Positions 52,833 through 61,980 are shown, counted from the stretch's first letter. The stretch is 64,000 nucleotides of DNA from Labilibacter sediminis (GCF_005877885.1 NZ_VCHY01000006.1:1-64000); one strand, 5' to 3'. The notes: a model not told the origin generated them from the sequence alone. Made by a program: numbers and translations.

Positions 52833-53252
52833 GTGGGTAGAATTTTAGCGATAGATTACGGAAGAAAGAAGTCGGGTTTAGCAGTAACAGATCCATTGCA
52901 GATTATTGCCAATGGATTAGATACAGTTCCTTCTCATACTTTAATTGATTTTTTAGAAAAATACTTTGCGACAGAAGAGGTTGATCTGCTTGTGTTGGGT
53001 TATCCGCGTCAGGCTGATGGTTCGGACTCTGAATCGATGAAGTATATTAAACCCTTTTTTAATCGTTTAAAAAACAAATTTCCACAATTAATTGTTGAAT
53101 GGGTGGATGAGCGTTACACCTCAAAAATTGCTTTTCAGGCCATGATAGACGGTGGATTGAAAAAGAAAGCCAGACAGGATAAGGCCTTGGTGGATAAGCT
53201 CAGTGCAACAATTATTTTACAAACGTATTTAGAACAGAAAAGGAATTTATAG
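52833..53252 (+). CDS. ruvX: RuvX/YqgF-type Holliday-junction resolvase-like nuclease
   Basis: A 139-aa RNase H-fold protein that starts at GTG 52833 (GRILAIDYGRKKSGLAVTDP holds the first catalytic Asp). Further conserved blocks are LLVLGYPRQADGS, VEWVDERYTS and a C-terminal KALVDKLSATIILQTYL with the last acidic residue. The family is near-universal and is implicated in 16S rRNA processing and possibly junction resolution. It is 3 bp from def, so the two are co-transcribed. Confidence 0.95.
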   Translation: MGRILAIDYGRKKSGLAVTDPLQIIANGLDTVPSHTLIDFLEKYFATEEVDLLVLGYPRQADGSDSESMKYIKPFFNRLKNKFPQLIVEWVDERYTSKIAFQAMIDGGLKKKARQDKALVDKLSATIILQTYLEQKRNL

Positions 53253-53255
53253 ATT

Positions 53256-53807
53256 ATGATATATCCAGTTGTTGTATATGGTCATCCGGTATTACGTAAG
53301 GTGGCTGAAGAGATTGATGAGGATTTTGAGGGTTTGAATGAGTTGATTGATAACATGTTTCAAACCATGTATAAATCGGAGGGAATTGGTTTGGCAGCGC
53401 CGCAAATAGGTAAATCTATTCGATTAATTGTGATTGATGCAGATCCTTTGAAAGATGAGTTTCCGGAGTTAGAGAACTTTAAGAGGGTGTATGTTAATCC
53501 GATAATTACCGAATATAACGATGATGAAGTGAGTTTATCGGAAGGGTGTTTAAGCTTGCCGGGAATTCGTGAGGATGTTAAGCGTCCGACTAAAATCAAG
53601 GTTGAATTTGAAGATGAAAACTTTGAATTGCACGAAGAAGTGCTTGAAGGTTTTGCAGCCAGAGTAGTACAGCACGAATATGACCACATTGAAGGGAAGT
53701 TATTTGTAGATCACCTGTCTCCTTTAAAGAAACGATTATTAAAAGGTAAGCTTAATGCCATCACCAAGGGTAAGGTAGATGTTAGCTACCGTATAAAAAC
53801 TGCTTAA
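53256..53807 (+). CDS. def: Peptide deformylase
   Basis: A 183-aa metalloenzyme that removes the formyl group from nascent N-terminal Met. All three motifs are intact: [10 protein letters not shown] (43-52), EGCLSLPG with metal ligand Cys 98, and HEYDH with His 140, Glu 141 and His 144. Length is normal. Second gene of the ruvX-def operon. Confidence 0.97.
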   Translation: MIYPVVVYGHPVLRKVAEEIDEDFEGLNELIDNMFQTMYKSEGIGLAAPQIGKSIRLIVIDADPLKDEFPELENFKRVYVNPIITEYNDDEVSLSEGCLSLPGIREDVKRPTKIKVEFEDENFELHEEVLEGFAARVVQHEYDHIEGKLFVDHLSPLKKRLLKGKLNAITKGKVDVSYRIKTA

Positions 53808-54043
53808 TTTTTTTTAAAATCTGGTTTGTGAGTGTAGTATAACTGTGCTTACAAATCAGATCTATAATAGTCTCCGTCATTATGTTAAAGCCTTCCTCTA
53901 TAATTATTCCAAAATAACGAAATGCCGGAGCATTGGTATCATTAGTGTATGCTAATCACCGATAGGTTATAGTATTTGTCATCTCACCAACCATCATAGT
54001 GGCTGCCATCAGTGCAAAGCCAAAGGAAAACCAGTATTACTTA
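53808..54043. other. Gap after def; possible scrap of a membrane-protein gene
   Basis: On the minus strand, 53956-54036 reads as a 26-codon hydrophobic piece (YWFSFGFALMAATMMVGEMT) bounded by stops. It could be the decayed end of a permease gene next to element A4, or chance. No intact gene. Confidence 0.25.
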
Positions 54044-54220
54044 TTTAAACCCGGAATATGCATTAGCTAATCTATTGCACATTGAAACTACTTTAAAACA
54101 AATCGTTTTACTCACTTGCTTCAACTCACCATAGCGGTGCTATGCCTCGTTTCAGTAAGTGTTTGTTTTATTGCATTTTCAATGTTCATAACGAAAATCT
54201 AATGCATAATCCGGGTTAAA
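54044..54220. repeat. Family A palindromic element, copy A4 (inverted)
   Basis: TTTAAACCCGGAATATGCATT at the left mirrors AATGCATAATCCGGGTTAAA at the right. The centre, CTTCAACTCACCATAGCGGT and GCTATGCCTCGTTTCAGTAA, is the reverse complement of the A1 centre. Confidence 0.78.
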
Positions 54221-54563
54221 TAATATTAAGATTCTTTTTGTTGTATCGACAAAAGTGTCGCTTCGGCCATTCCGAAGATAAGAATATTGAATCAATGATT
54301 TTTTCGCTTTCGGTTGAGTTTATATCGTGAACCTTACTGTTATGATCAAAAAATGGAATAATCGTAATGTTGAATATTTGCTTTGTAAATATCTCTGTAT
54401 TTATTTCTCATTGTATCAGTACGTTGCGTGGTGTGAATATTATTTAAAACTCCTTGACCAGTTTTAAAACCTCACCTTCTTTAATGTCTGATATATTTGA
54501 CTTATCAGTTTGGATAGTATGTCCAAATGGTATGTAGAAAAATAACAATTAAAGAAGATAAAG
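54221..54563. other. 343-bp gap before the GH130 gene
   Basis: AT-rich leader region. I see no convincing promoter box or frame. It should contain the promoter of the GH130 gene. Confidence 0.45.
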
Positions 54564-55577
54564 ATGAAGCTTAAGAAATTTGAAGGAAATCCAATTTTAT
54601 CACCTAATCCTGAAAATGAATGGGAAAGCCTGGTGGCAACTAACCCGGCCGCCTGGTATGAAGACGGTACATTTTATTTACTATATCGAGCTGCAGGAGA
54701 AGACAAAGAACATCATATACACATTGGATTAGCCACAAGTACGGATGGATTCAATTTTAAGCGAGTTCAGGATATGCCTGTGTTGACGCCAGATCCAAAC
54801 GGGTTTGATGCCGGTTCTGTTGAAGATCCAAGAGTAGTGAAATTTGGTGATGAGTATTATATGACTTATGCCTTCCGTCCATACCCTCCGGGGCAGTACT
54901 GGAAGAATAAATACGATCAAATTGAAGCTCCTGTTCTAAGCGAGTTTGCACCTAAATGTCTACGAGAGAATGTGGGTAATACTGCATTAGCTATTTCTAA
55001 AGACCTTGTAAACTTTAAAAAAGTAGGAAGGCTTACGGAGCCAAGTCTCGATGATCGTGATGTTATCCTGTTTCCGGAAAAAATCAATGGTAAGTTTTAT
55101 ATGTTACACCGCCCTAAAAATTATGTTGGGGAAGAGTATGGCACTGAGGCTCCGGCTATTTGGATTAAATCATCCGACGATATGATGTCGTGGAATGTAG
55201 AAAGTAAAATGTTGCTGAAAGGTGAAGAGTGGTGGGAGCCTAAAGTGGGAGGTAATACACCGCCCTTAAAAACAGATGAAGGTTGGTTAATGTTATATCA
55301 CGGGGTGGATAAGGATTTTACTTATAGGTTGGGAGCCTGTTTGTTAGATCTTGAAGACCCAACTAAAATTCTATACCGTACCAAAGACTTCATTCTGGAG
55401 CCGGAAACAGATATTGAGAAAAATGGATTGTACAAATGGGGCGTAGTCTTTCCAACCGGGAATGTGATTGTTGATGATACCTTATATGTATACTATGGTG
55501 CTTCGGACCAATGGTGTTGTGCGGCAACTGCCAATATTCATGAACTGGTACAGTTTATCAAAGAGAATACTAAATAA
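54564..55577 (+). CDS. GH130-family glycoside phosphorylase/hydrolase
   Basis: A 337-aa five-bladed propeller enzyme without a signal peptide, hence cytoplasmic. Family marks are NPAAWYEDGTFYLLYRA, SVEDPRVVKFGDEYYMTY (Asp 88 region, the general-acid motif), RDVILFPEKINGKFYMLHRP, GNTPPLKTDEGWLMLYHGV and YYGASDQWCCAA. GH130 enzymes phosphorolyse or hydrolyse beta-mannosides (beta-1,4- or beta-1,2-linked). The subfamily and its phosphate-binding set cannot be settled by eye. It starts the second glycan locus, and the adjacent symporter would supply its substrate. Confidence 0.9.
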   Translation: MKLKKFEGNPILSPNPENEWESLVATNPAAWYEDGTFYLLYRAAGEDKEHHIHIGLATSTDGFNFKRVQDMPVLTPDPNGFDAGSVEDPRVVKFGDEYYMTYAFRPYPPGQYWKNKYDQIEAPVLSEFAPKCLRENVGNTALAISKDLVNFKKVGRLTEPSLDDRDVILFPEKINGKFYMLHRPKNYVGEEYGTEAPAIWIKSSDDMMSWNVESKMLLKGEEWWEPKVGGNTPPLKTDEGWLMLYHGVDKDFTYRLGACLLDLEDPTKILYRTKDFILEPETDIEKNGLYKWGVVFPTGNVIVDDTLYVYYGASDQWCCAATANIHELVQFIKENTK

Positions 55578-55618
55578 TGCTATGTTCTCATTTGATTAAA
55601 TACAAAAAAACTAGACAT

Positions 55619-55718
55619 ATGAAACGAACATGAATTTTAGCATTCCAGAATACTCACAAGAGAATGATTAAAATTCATCGAGAGTTCCATGTGACAAATG
55701 AAAATAAAATTTAAACAC
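55619..55718 (+). repeat. Family C leader element, copy C5, abutting the symporter start codon
   Basis: Starts ATGAAACGAACATG. The stem 55630-55645 with 55662-55678 has 16 pairs and one bulge. GAGAGTTCCATGTGACAA follows, then an A/T tract ending TTTAAACAC at ATG 55719. The opening frame is only MKRT. Confidence 0.75.
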
Positions 55719-57353
55719 ATGAATATTAGTTTAATAGATATAGCCATCCTTGCTGCATTTTTGGTGGGAATAATTTGGTGGGCACTGAAGAATGGGAAAA
55801 GTTCCGATTCGGATTCTTATTTTTTGGCAGGTAGAAGTATGACCTGGCCTGTTATTGGCCTTTCCTTATTTGCAGCCAGTGTTTCCAGCTCCACGTTAAT
55901 GGGGCACTCAGGAGAAGGTTTTATTAGTGGAATTGCCGTATTTAATTATAACTGGATTTCGGTATTAGTGATGGTATTTTTTGGCTTGTTCTTTTTACCC
56001 TTCTATATCAAATCAGGCATTTTCACCATGCCGGAGTTTTTGGAAAGACGGTTTGATAAGAAATCCAGATATTATTTTTCTTTCATTACTATTTTTGGAA
56101 ATGTATTTTTAGATGCTGCGGCAACACTCTATACAGGCGCATTGATTATTAAGCTTATTTTTCCCGATTTAGAGTTGTTTACAATTATAGTTATAATGGC
56201 TGCTGTTGCTGGTAGTTATACTATTATAGGTGGATTGTCTTCGGCTATAAATGCCGATATGATTCAGGCTGCTGTGTTGATTGTTGGTTCTGCCATATTG
56301 TATTTCTTTGCGCTCGATTCAATTGGAGGATGGGAAGAATTATATGCTAAATTCCATGATGGTGTATGGCTAAATTTAACCCGTCCGATGAGCGATCCGA
56401 CAGTGCCTTGGTTGGGCATGTGGATTGGGATCCCCATCTTAGGGTTTTACTTCTGGGGAAATAATCAGGTGATGGTGCAGCGCGTTTTATCCGCAAAAAC
56501 AATCGATCACGGTCGTAAGGGAGTTTTATTTGTAGGTTTCTTATATCTGTTCACCTTGTTTATTTTTATTTTACCTGGATTAATTGCCCGAGGCACTAAT
56601 CTTTTTGGCGTAGAGAATCTGCCATACGACATGATAGATGGGAGCTCTTTAAAATCAAACTTTGGAATTAATACTGACCAGGTATATCCTCGTATGATTG
56701 TTAAGCTACTGCCTGTCGGTTTGATTGGTCTGATATTGGCAGCAATGATCTCAGCATTGACATCCACTTTGAGCGCTACCTTAAGTTCTGTATCTACTTT
56801 ATTTACGATGGACTTCTATCAACGCTTTCATCCTAAAGCTGATGGTAAAAAGCTCGTTTGGGTCGGTCGTATTACTTCATTTTTAGTTTTGGTATTTGCT
56901 GTATTTTGGGCACCAATCATTCAACAATTTGATTCTTTGGTTTCCTATTATCAGGAAGTTACTTCGTATTTGGCACCACCTATTGTAGGTACATTTTTCT
57001 TAGGTTTATTTTGGAAGCGTTCCAATGAAAAAGGGGCATTTTTCGGTTTGATGTCTGGTTTGTTGTTAGCAGCAGTCATTATGATTTCAAAGTATGTGCT
57101 TGACGTGGAGATTACGATGCATTTTCTTCTTTTAGCTCCAATTATTCTCGTGCTCAGTGTGATTGTAAATGTGGTAGTGAGCCTTTCTTCGCATTTGCCT
57201 GATGAGCAGAAAGTAAAGCAAAACACATGGACAGTACAAATATGGAAAGAGGAGTCTGAAGAACTGAAAAATGTGGTGTGGTATAAGAATTTTAGGGTGT
57301 TATCAATGCTGTTGGTAGGTGCTTGTTTCGCTATGTACTTTATTTTCTTTTAA
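55719..57353 (+). CDS. Sodium:solute symporter (SSS family)
   Basis: The frame extends to ATG 55698 inside leader C5, but ATG 55719 (MNISLIDIAILAAFLVG) matches where the other C elements end. The 544-aa product has about 13-14 membrane helices. Typical SSS strings are YFLAGRSMTWPVIGLSLFAA, SSSTLMGHSGEGF, FMLPFY-type helix 3 and FTMPEFLERRFDKK. The C-terminal half has MISALTSTLSATLSS, a Na2-site-like Ser/Thr cluster. In glycan loci such symporters usually import mono- or disaccharides. Here the partner enzymes are GH130 and a sulfatase. The next gene starts 6 bp downstream. Confidence 0.92.
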   Translation: MNISLIDIAILAAFLVGIIWWALKNGKSSDSDSYFLAGRSMTWPVIGLSLFAASVSSSTLMGHSGEGFISGIAVFNYNWISVLVMVFFGLFFLPFYIKSGIFTMPEFLERRFDKKSRYYFSFITIFGNVFLDAAATLYTGALIIKLIFPDLELFTIIVIMAAVAGSYTIIGGLSSAINADMIQAAVLIVGSAILYFFALDSIGGWEELYAKFHDGVWLNLTRPMSDPTVPWLGMWIGIPILGFYFWGNNQVMVQRVLSAKTIDHGRKGVLFVGFLYLFTLFIFILPGLIARGTNLFGVENLPYDMIDGSSLKSNFGINTDQVYPRMIVKLLPVGLIGLILAAMISALTSTLSATLSSVSTLFTMDFYQRFHPKADGKKLVWVGRITSFLVLVFAVFWAPIIQQFDSLVSYYQEVTSYLAPPIVGTFFLGLFWKRSNEKGAFFGLMSGLLLAAVIMISKYVLDVEITMHFLLLAPIILVLSVIVNVVVSLSSHLPDEQKVKQNTWTVQIWKEESEELKNVVWYKNFRVLSMLLVGACFAMYFIFF

Positions 57354-57359
57354 AGAGAA

Positions 57360-58628
57360 ATGAAAAAACTTATAATTTGTTCACTATTAAGTACATTCGT
57401 TATTATAGGATGCAATAAAGAAGAGCCTTTTATTGAAAAAAGTTTTGTTGGAACTGTATACTTAGAGTCTCAGCAAGAAGTAGATGCTTTTGCAGATAGC
57501 AGTTATACGGATGTTGATGGATCAATTATAATTGGTAAATATCATGAATCTAGTGATATAACTGATTTGAGCGGACTAAATACTTTACGTAATGTTCAGC
57601 ATCTCACCATTTGTAATAATGATGGTTTAACTACGCTTAATGGTTTACATCGACTTAATGCTATTCATGGAAGCATAGAAATAAAAAGCAACAATAATTT
57701 GACCAGCTTGAATGGTTTAAGAAGTCTTACTTCTGTAACTGTTGATTTTCATATAGTAGAAAATCATTCGTTGACTGACTTAGAAGGATTAGGAAGGCTT
57801 GAATCTATTCGAAGAACGTTCGATATTAGTAATAATAATGGGTTAACTAATTTAAAGGGTTTAAGCAGACAAATCTCAATTGATGAATTAGTGATTATTG
57901 GTAATGATGCCTTATTAAGTCTTGAAGCACTAAGTGGTATTTCTTCTGTTTATTCAACTTTCGCTGGGATAGAGATTAAGGATAACCCGTCATTACTGAG
58001 CTTAAGTGGATTAAATAAGCTAGAATCAGTTTATAGGTTGACCCTTATTCGCAATGATAATTTAAAGAATGTCGATTGTTTAAAGAACCTTAAAAAACTC
58101 GGTAGAACTTATATCTCGGGCAACAAATCTTTAAGCAATTTAGATGGGTTAAGTAACCTGAGTAATGTGTGGTCGAATTTAACGATTTATGATAATGATG
58201 CCTTAGTTAATCTAAATGGAATAAATCAACTTGATTCAATTGGTTTTGTTTTAGAAATTAAGGATAATGATGCTTTAGAAACAATTGGCGGGTTTAATAG
58301 TCTTAAGTCAATCGGTGGTAGGTTCATCGTTACTGGGAATGATGCATTAATTAATCTGGATGGTTTTAAAAGCCTTGAAGCCATAGAACAATATTTGGTT
58401 ATTGAGGAGAACAACGCACTAAGTAACTTGGATGGATTGAGCAATGTTGAAAGAATTGGGACTGACCTTTCAGTACGTCTAAATAGCACTTTGACTGATT
58501 TTTGTGGTGTTAAACATCTTATAACAAATGGTTCGGTTTTGAAAGAAAATTATCAAGTTCATTCAAATGCTTACAACCCGACTTATGAACAAATACAAAC
58601 CAGCGGAAGTGGGGGGTGTAGTTTATAA
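57360..58628 (+). CDS. Leucine-rich-repeat (receptor L-domain-like) lipoprotein
   Basis: A 422-aa lipoprotein (lipobox IIGC, Cys 18). After a short head it is built of about 15 repeats of 22-24 residues with the pattern LTxLNGLxxLxxIxGxLxIxxN (for example LTSLNGLRSLTSV, LSNLDGLSNLSNV, LINLDGFKSLEAI). This makes a right-handed solenoid of the LRR/receptor-L type. It ends with an HSNAYNPTYEQIQTSGSGGC tail whose late Cys may pair with the Cys in DFCGVKHL. Such proteins bind proteins or glycans at the surface; no enzyme motif is present. It is only 6 bp after the symporter gene and 89 bp before the sulfatase, so it belongs to that operon. Function unknown. Confidence 0.85.
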   Translation: MKKLIICSLLSTFVIIGCNKEEPFIEKSFVGTVYLESQQEVDAFADSSYTDVDGSIIIGKYHESSDITDLSGLNTLRNVQHLTICNNDGLTTLNGLHRLNAIHGSIEIKSNNNLTSLNGLRSLTSVTVDFHIVENHSLTDLEGLGRLESIRRTFDISNNNGLTNLKGLSRQISIDELVIIGNDALLSLEALSGISSVYSTFAGIEIKDNPSLLSLSGLNKLESVYRLTLIRNDNLKNVDCLKNLKKLGRTYISGNKSLSNLDGLSNLSNVWSNLTIYDNDALVNLNGINQLDSIGFVLEIKDNDALETIGGFNSLKSIGGRFIVTGNDALINLDGFKSLEAIEQYLVIEENNALSNLDGLSNVERIGTDLSVRLNSTLTDFCGVKHLITNGSVLKENYQVHSNAYNPTYEQIQTSGSGGCSL

Positions 58629-58717
58629 TGTTTTTGAATGCTTATTAGTAGTAAAAGTTATCAGTTGAATTAAATCAAATAGTGTAATTAATCTGCACAA
58701 TTATAAAGAGAAAAAGA

Positions 58718-60199
58718 ATGAAGAATCTAATAATAATATTATCTGCAGTTTTGCTATTGGGTGCATGCAAAAGCAAGGCGGAGAAGGAAGTTAAACAACC
58801 CAACTTCCTGTTTGTGTTGGTTGATGATCAGCCATATGATGCACTAGGTGTCAATAGGCGTTATCCGTTTTTGCAAACACCTAATATGGACCGTTTGGCA
58901 AAGGAAGGTGTGTTGTTTGAAAATTACTTTTGTACACAATCCATCTGTTCACCATCGCGTGCCAGTTTTTTAACAGGTATGTATGCACATGTGCATGGGG
59001 TAAACCAGAATAATCGTCACGTTGACCCGGACTGGAATAAGTTTAAGCCATACACTCAATTGTTGCAGGAGGCAGGATATCAAACAGCTCATGTGGGTAA
59101 GATTCATATGGCTCATAAAAAAGGAGCAGAGCACATTCGTCCCGGCTTTGATTATTGGTTCAGTTTTAACGGGCAAGGGGACTATTTCGACCCAATGGTG
59201 AATGACAATGGTCACGAGTACCAGGAGAAAGGTTACATGACAGATATCTTAACCGACAAAGCCATTACCTGGTTAAAAGAGAAACGTGATAAAGATAAAC
59301 CCTTTAGTCTAAACCTTTGGCATAAGGCAGTTCATGAAAATCATTCGCCGGCACCCAGACATGATAGCTTGTATGCAGGTGAAGAATTGCCCGAGCCACC
59401 GCATGGTATGCTTAACGAAACCTTTGCCGATAAACCGGAGTGGCAACGTATTAAAGCAGCTGATTCGAAGTGGAAAGAATATGTGCCTGTAGATTCATTG
59501 CCAATTAAAGAGTGGCCGGTTAAAGGAGATAAGTTTATGCGTCTCTTAAAAACCCTAAAGGCTGTGGATGAGTCCTTAGGTGAAGTACTAGCTACACTGG
59601 AGGAGATGGGTGAGTTGGAAAATACCGTTATCATCTATAGTAGCGATAATGGTTACTTCATGGGTGAGCATGGGTATTGGGATAAACGTATTGCTTATGA
59701 GGCATCCATGCGTATTCCAATGTTGATTCGTTATCCAAAACTAATTCAGCCCGAATTAAAAATTAATGAGTTGTGTTTGAATGTGGATATGGCACCAACG
59801 ATCCTGGAGTTAGCAGGGGTACAGCAACCGGAATATATGCAGGGTGAATCAATGGTGAATTTATTAAAAAACCAAAAGGATAATACGTGGCGTCAGTCCA
59901 TGTTATTTCAATATTATGTAGATGATGAATACCCATATGCAGGGCCTGATATGTTGGCAGTGCGTACCGACAAATATAAGTTGGTGGATTGCTTTTTAGA
60001 TCATGACATTGATGAGCTGTACGACCTGGAAAATGATCCGGGTGAGATGATTAATTTGATTGGTTTACCTGAATATGCTGAAGTAGAAGCTCAGTTACGC
60101 CAGGAGATTGAACGATTAAAAGTGCAATACAACTATAATCCGGATCGAGATTGGTGGTTGAGGCAGGTAGTGCCTGCTAAAAAAGGAAATAAACATTAA
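58718..60199 (+). CDS. Type I (S1) sulfatase, lipoprotein
   Basis: A 493-aa sulfatase with lipobox LGAC (Cys 17). The maturation motif CSPSRASFLTG gives the formylglycine precursor at Cys 77. FLFVLVDDQPYDALG carries the metal Asp pair, VGKIHM the active-site Lys/His, LWHKAVHENHSP the substrate-side His, and IIYSSDNGYFMGEHG the second metal site. It differs from the first sulfatase (DDQPYDALG and EHGYWDKR belong to the iduronate/choline-sulfatase-like groups). It probably desulfates a sugar before or after uptake. Last gene of the GH130-symporter-LRR-sulfatase group. Confidence 0.93.
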   Translation: MKNLIIILSAVLLLGACKSKAEKEVKQPNFLFVLVDDQPYDALGVNRRYPFLQTPNMDRLAKEGVLFENYFCTQSICSPSRASFLTGMYAHVHGVNQNNRHVDPDWNKFKPYTQLLQEAGYQTAHVGKIHMAHKKGAEHIRPGFDYWFSFNGQGDYFDPMVNDNGHEYQEKGYMTDILTDKAITWLKEKRDKDKPFSLNLWHKAVHENHSPAPRHDSLYAGEELPEPPHGMLNETFADKPEWQRIKAADSKWKEYVPVDSLPIKEWPVKGDKFMRLLKTLKAVDESLGEVLATLEEMGELENTVIIYSSDNGYFMGEHGYWDKRIAYEASMRIPMLIRYPKLIQPELKINELCLNVDMAPTILELAGVQQPEYMQGESMVNLLKNQKDNTWRQSMLFQYYVDDEYPYAGPDMLAVRTDKYKLVDCFLDHDIDELYDLENDPGEMINLIGLPEYAEVEAQLRQEIERLKVQYNYNPDRDWWLRQVVPAKKGNKH

Positions 60200-60252
60200 T
60201 TATAACTGTACTTGAGTTCGCCGTAAAAGCGGTTTTGTAAGTTTGTATTAAG

Positions 60253-60283
60253 CCTCTGTCACTATTGTTGATAGAGGTTTTTT
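60253..60283 (+). terminator. Intrinsic terminator after the second sulfatase
   Basis: A 9-bp stem (60253-60261 with 60269-60277, one G-T pair) followed by six T. Confidence 0.78.
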
Positions 60284-60426
60284 AAAAAAAAATAAGGCTT
60301 GTTAACTGCCTGTTTTTTAGTTGTGTAATAGGATTTAAACCTTTGTGGTTAGTAAATGGGAATCGGAAATCTTAACGATTGTTATATTAGTAATACACTT
60401 AATATCAACAAATTAATATTTAGAAT

Positions 60427-61053
60427 ATGAAAAGATCCAAAATCAATAAATTAAGCACCTTAAGAATAGTTACCTTGGCATTTATGCTAAGCTTTATACT
60501 TATCCACAATGCTGAAGGAAAGAAGTTTAAGGATGATACAAAGATGATCAGTTTAACCGGTTATGTTATGGAGGATATCAGTCCTGATTCATACAATTTA
60601 TACTTCGTTGAAGTGGATGGTAACAAACGATTGATTGCCAAAAATGCATTCAAGCAATGTGAAACAAAATATAAGCATTTAAAAGGGAGGAAGGTAAGTC
60701 TTGATGTTGTTCTAAATAAAGACAAGAAGAATAGCCAAATACAAAAAGTAATATCTGCTAATATTATAAGTCTACCTAAAATTACAGTTCAGGAGTTGAA
60801 ACCGAAAAACTTTAAGGGGAAAAAGTCCAAAACCATTGAATTGGAAGGACTGCTGTTTGCCACTATGGTCAATAAAAACTGGAACTGGATGTTTGATGCC
60901 GATGACGGAAATGTTTATGTTTTAAACTGGAACGCTTCAGGAATTCATGAATTTACATTACCAATGTATAAGTACAAAAGAGTAATAATAAAAGGAACAG
61001 TTATATCCTTAAATGGTAAACTGTTTATAGATGAGATTGAGAGTTTTGAGTAA
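60427..61053 (+). CDS. Exported protein of unknown function
   Basis: 208 aa with an N-terminal signal or anchor (about 15-31). Two similar beta-rich halves (about 40-105, ISLTGYVMEDISPDSYNLYF, and about 135-205, IELEGLLFATMVNKNWNW) both read like OB-fold barrels. I do not recognise a family. It lies 43 bp before the FISUMP lipoprotein gene, suggesting co-transcription. Confidence 0.7.
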   Translation: MKRSKINKLSTLRIVTLAFMLSFILIHNAEGKKFKDDTKMISLTGYVMEDISPDSYNLYFVEVDGNKRLIAKNAFKQCETKYKHLKGRKVSLDVVLNKDKKNSQIQKVISANIISLPKITVQELKPKNFKGKKSKTIELEGLLFATMVNKNWNWMFDADDGNVYVLNWNASGIHEFTLPMYKYKRVIIKGTVISLNGKLFIDEIESFE

Positions 61054-61096
61054 TACTGAAAAGATGAATCTAAAACTGAGTTTATTGGTTTAAGGT

Positions 61097-61876
61097 ATGA
61101 GTTTAAAAGATTTGACTAACATAAAAATGGCAACAAGTTTACTTATCATTATTTTTTTTAGCAGTTGCTCTAAAGATGATAATAATGACAGTGGATTAGG
61201 TAGTATTATCTTACCAGAAAAAGGTGAAACAGGTATTTTTATCGATAATAGGGATGGTAAAACATATAAATGGGTAAAAATAGGTGATCAAGTATGGATG
61301 GCAGAAAATTTAGCCTATAAAGGGAAAGATATCCAATACATTCCGGTAGGTGGGCGTTGGTTTGATAACAATGAATGTGATGGTTGGTGTTATTACGAAG
61401 ACAACCCTGCTTATGGCACAACTTATGGCGTTTTATATCAATGGGAAGCTGCTAAAAAATCTTCCCCTCCCGGTTGGCATTTACCAACCATTAAGGAATG
61501 GAGGCAATTGGAGAATTATCTAAAGGAAAATGGATATTCATGTGATGGTATTTTAGGTGGTGAAAACATTGCAAAATCACTTACCAAAGATGGTAATTGG
61601 AAAATTTCAGAAGAGGAAAGGGCTGTTGGAAATGATGATTTTCCTGAGTATAGGGATATTACGGGGTTTTCAGCCCTTCCTGGTGGTTATCGACATGACT
61701 ATGGCATAGGTGGAATCCATTTCTACTTTAAGAATATTTCTGCACACTGGTGGAGTGCTACAGTAAAGTTTCGTACTGAAGTTTACACTTGCTACCTTAA
61801 TTACAATGAATCAGATTTACTTTTCTTCTCACGTCAAAATGAAACGGGCTGTTATGTGCGTTGCATAAAAGATTAA
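61097..61876 (+). CDS. FISUMP-domain lipoprotein
   Basis: 259 aa (or 249 from Met 11 at 61127). Lipobox FSSC then a linker and a Fibrobacter-succinogenes major paralogous domain: DNRDGKTYKWVKIGDQVWMA, then LYQWEAAKKSSPPGWHLPTI, GFSALPGGYR, WWSAT and a C-terminal GCYVRCIKD. The domain is common in Bacteroidota surface lipoproteins, where its role is not settled (adhesion or glycan binding). Complete by length, with a strong terminator behind it. Confidence 0.88.
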   Translation: MSLKDLTNIKMATSLLIIIFFSSCSKDDNNDSGLGSIILPEKGETGIFIDNRDGKTYKWVKIGDQVWMAENLAYKGKDIQYIPVGGRWFDNNECDGWCYYEDNPAYGTTYGVLYQWEAAKKSSPPGWHLPTIKEWRQLENYLKENGYSCDGILGGENIAKSLTKDGNWKISEEERAVGNDDFPEYRDITGFSALPGGYRHDYGIGGIHFYFKNISAHWWSATVKFRTEVYTCYLNYNESDLLFFSRQNETGCYVRCIKD

Positions 61877-61886
61877 GTTAATAACT

Positions 61887-61922
61887 AAAAGTCGTGACAG
61901 TTTTGTTTTGTCACGACTTTTT
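61887..61922 (+). terminator. Intrinsic terminator after the FISUMP gene
   Basis: AAAAGTCGTGACA (61887-61899) pairs with TGTCACGACTTTT (61909-61921). Confidence 0.92.
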
Positions 61923-61980
61923 AATATATTTTACATTAGCTTACTCATATTTTTTATACCTGAACAACCAATCTAAATGT

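Noticed and set aside
53956-54036. Hydrophobic 26-codon piece as a gene
   Set aside because: It is bounded by stops on both sides and too short to identify; noted only as a possible scrap.
21602-54220. Family A elements as insertion sequences
   Set aside because: They are under 200 bp, have no transposase frame and no visible target duplications, so they are listed as repeats only.
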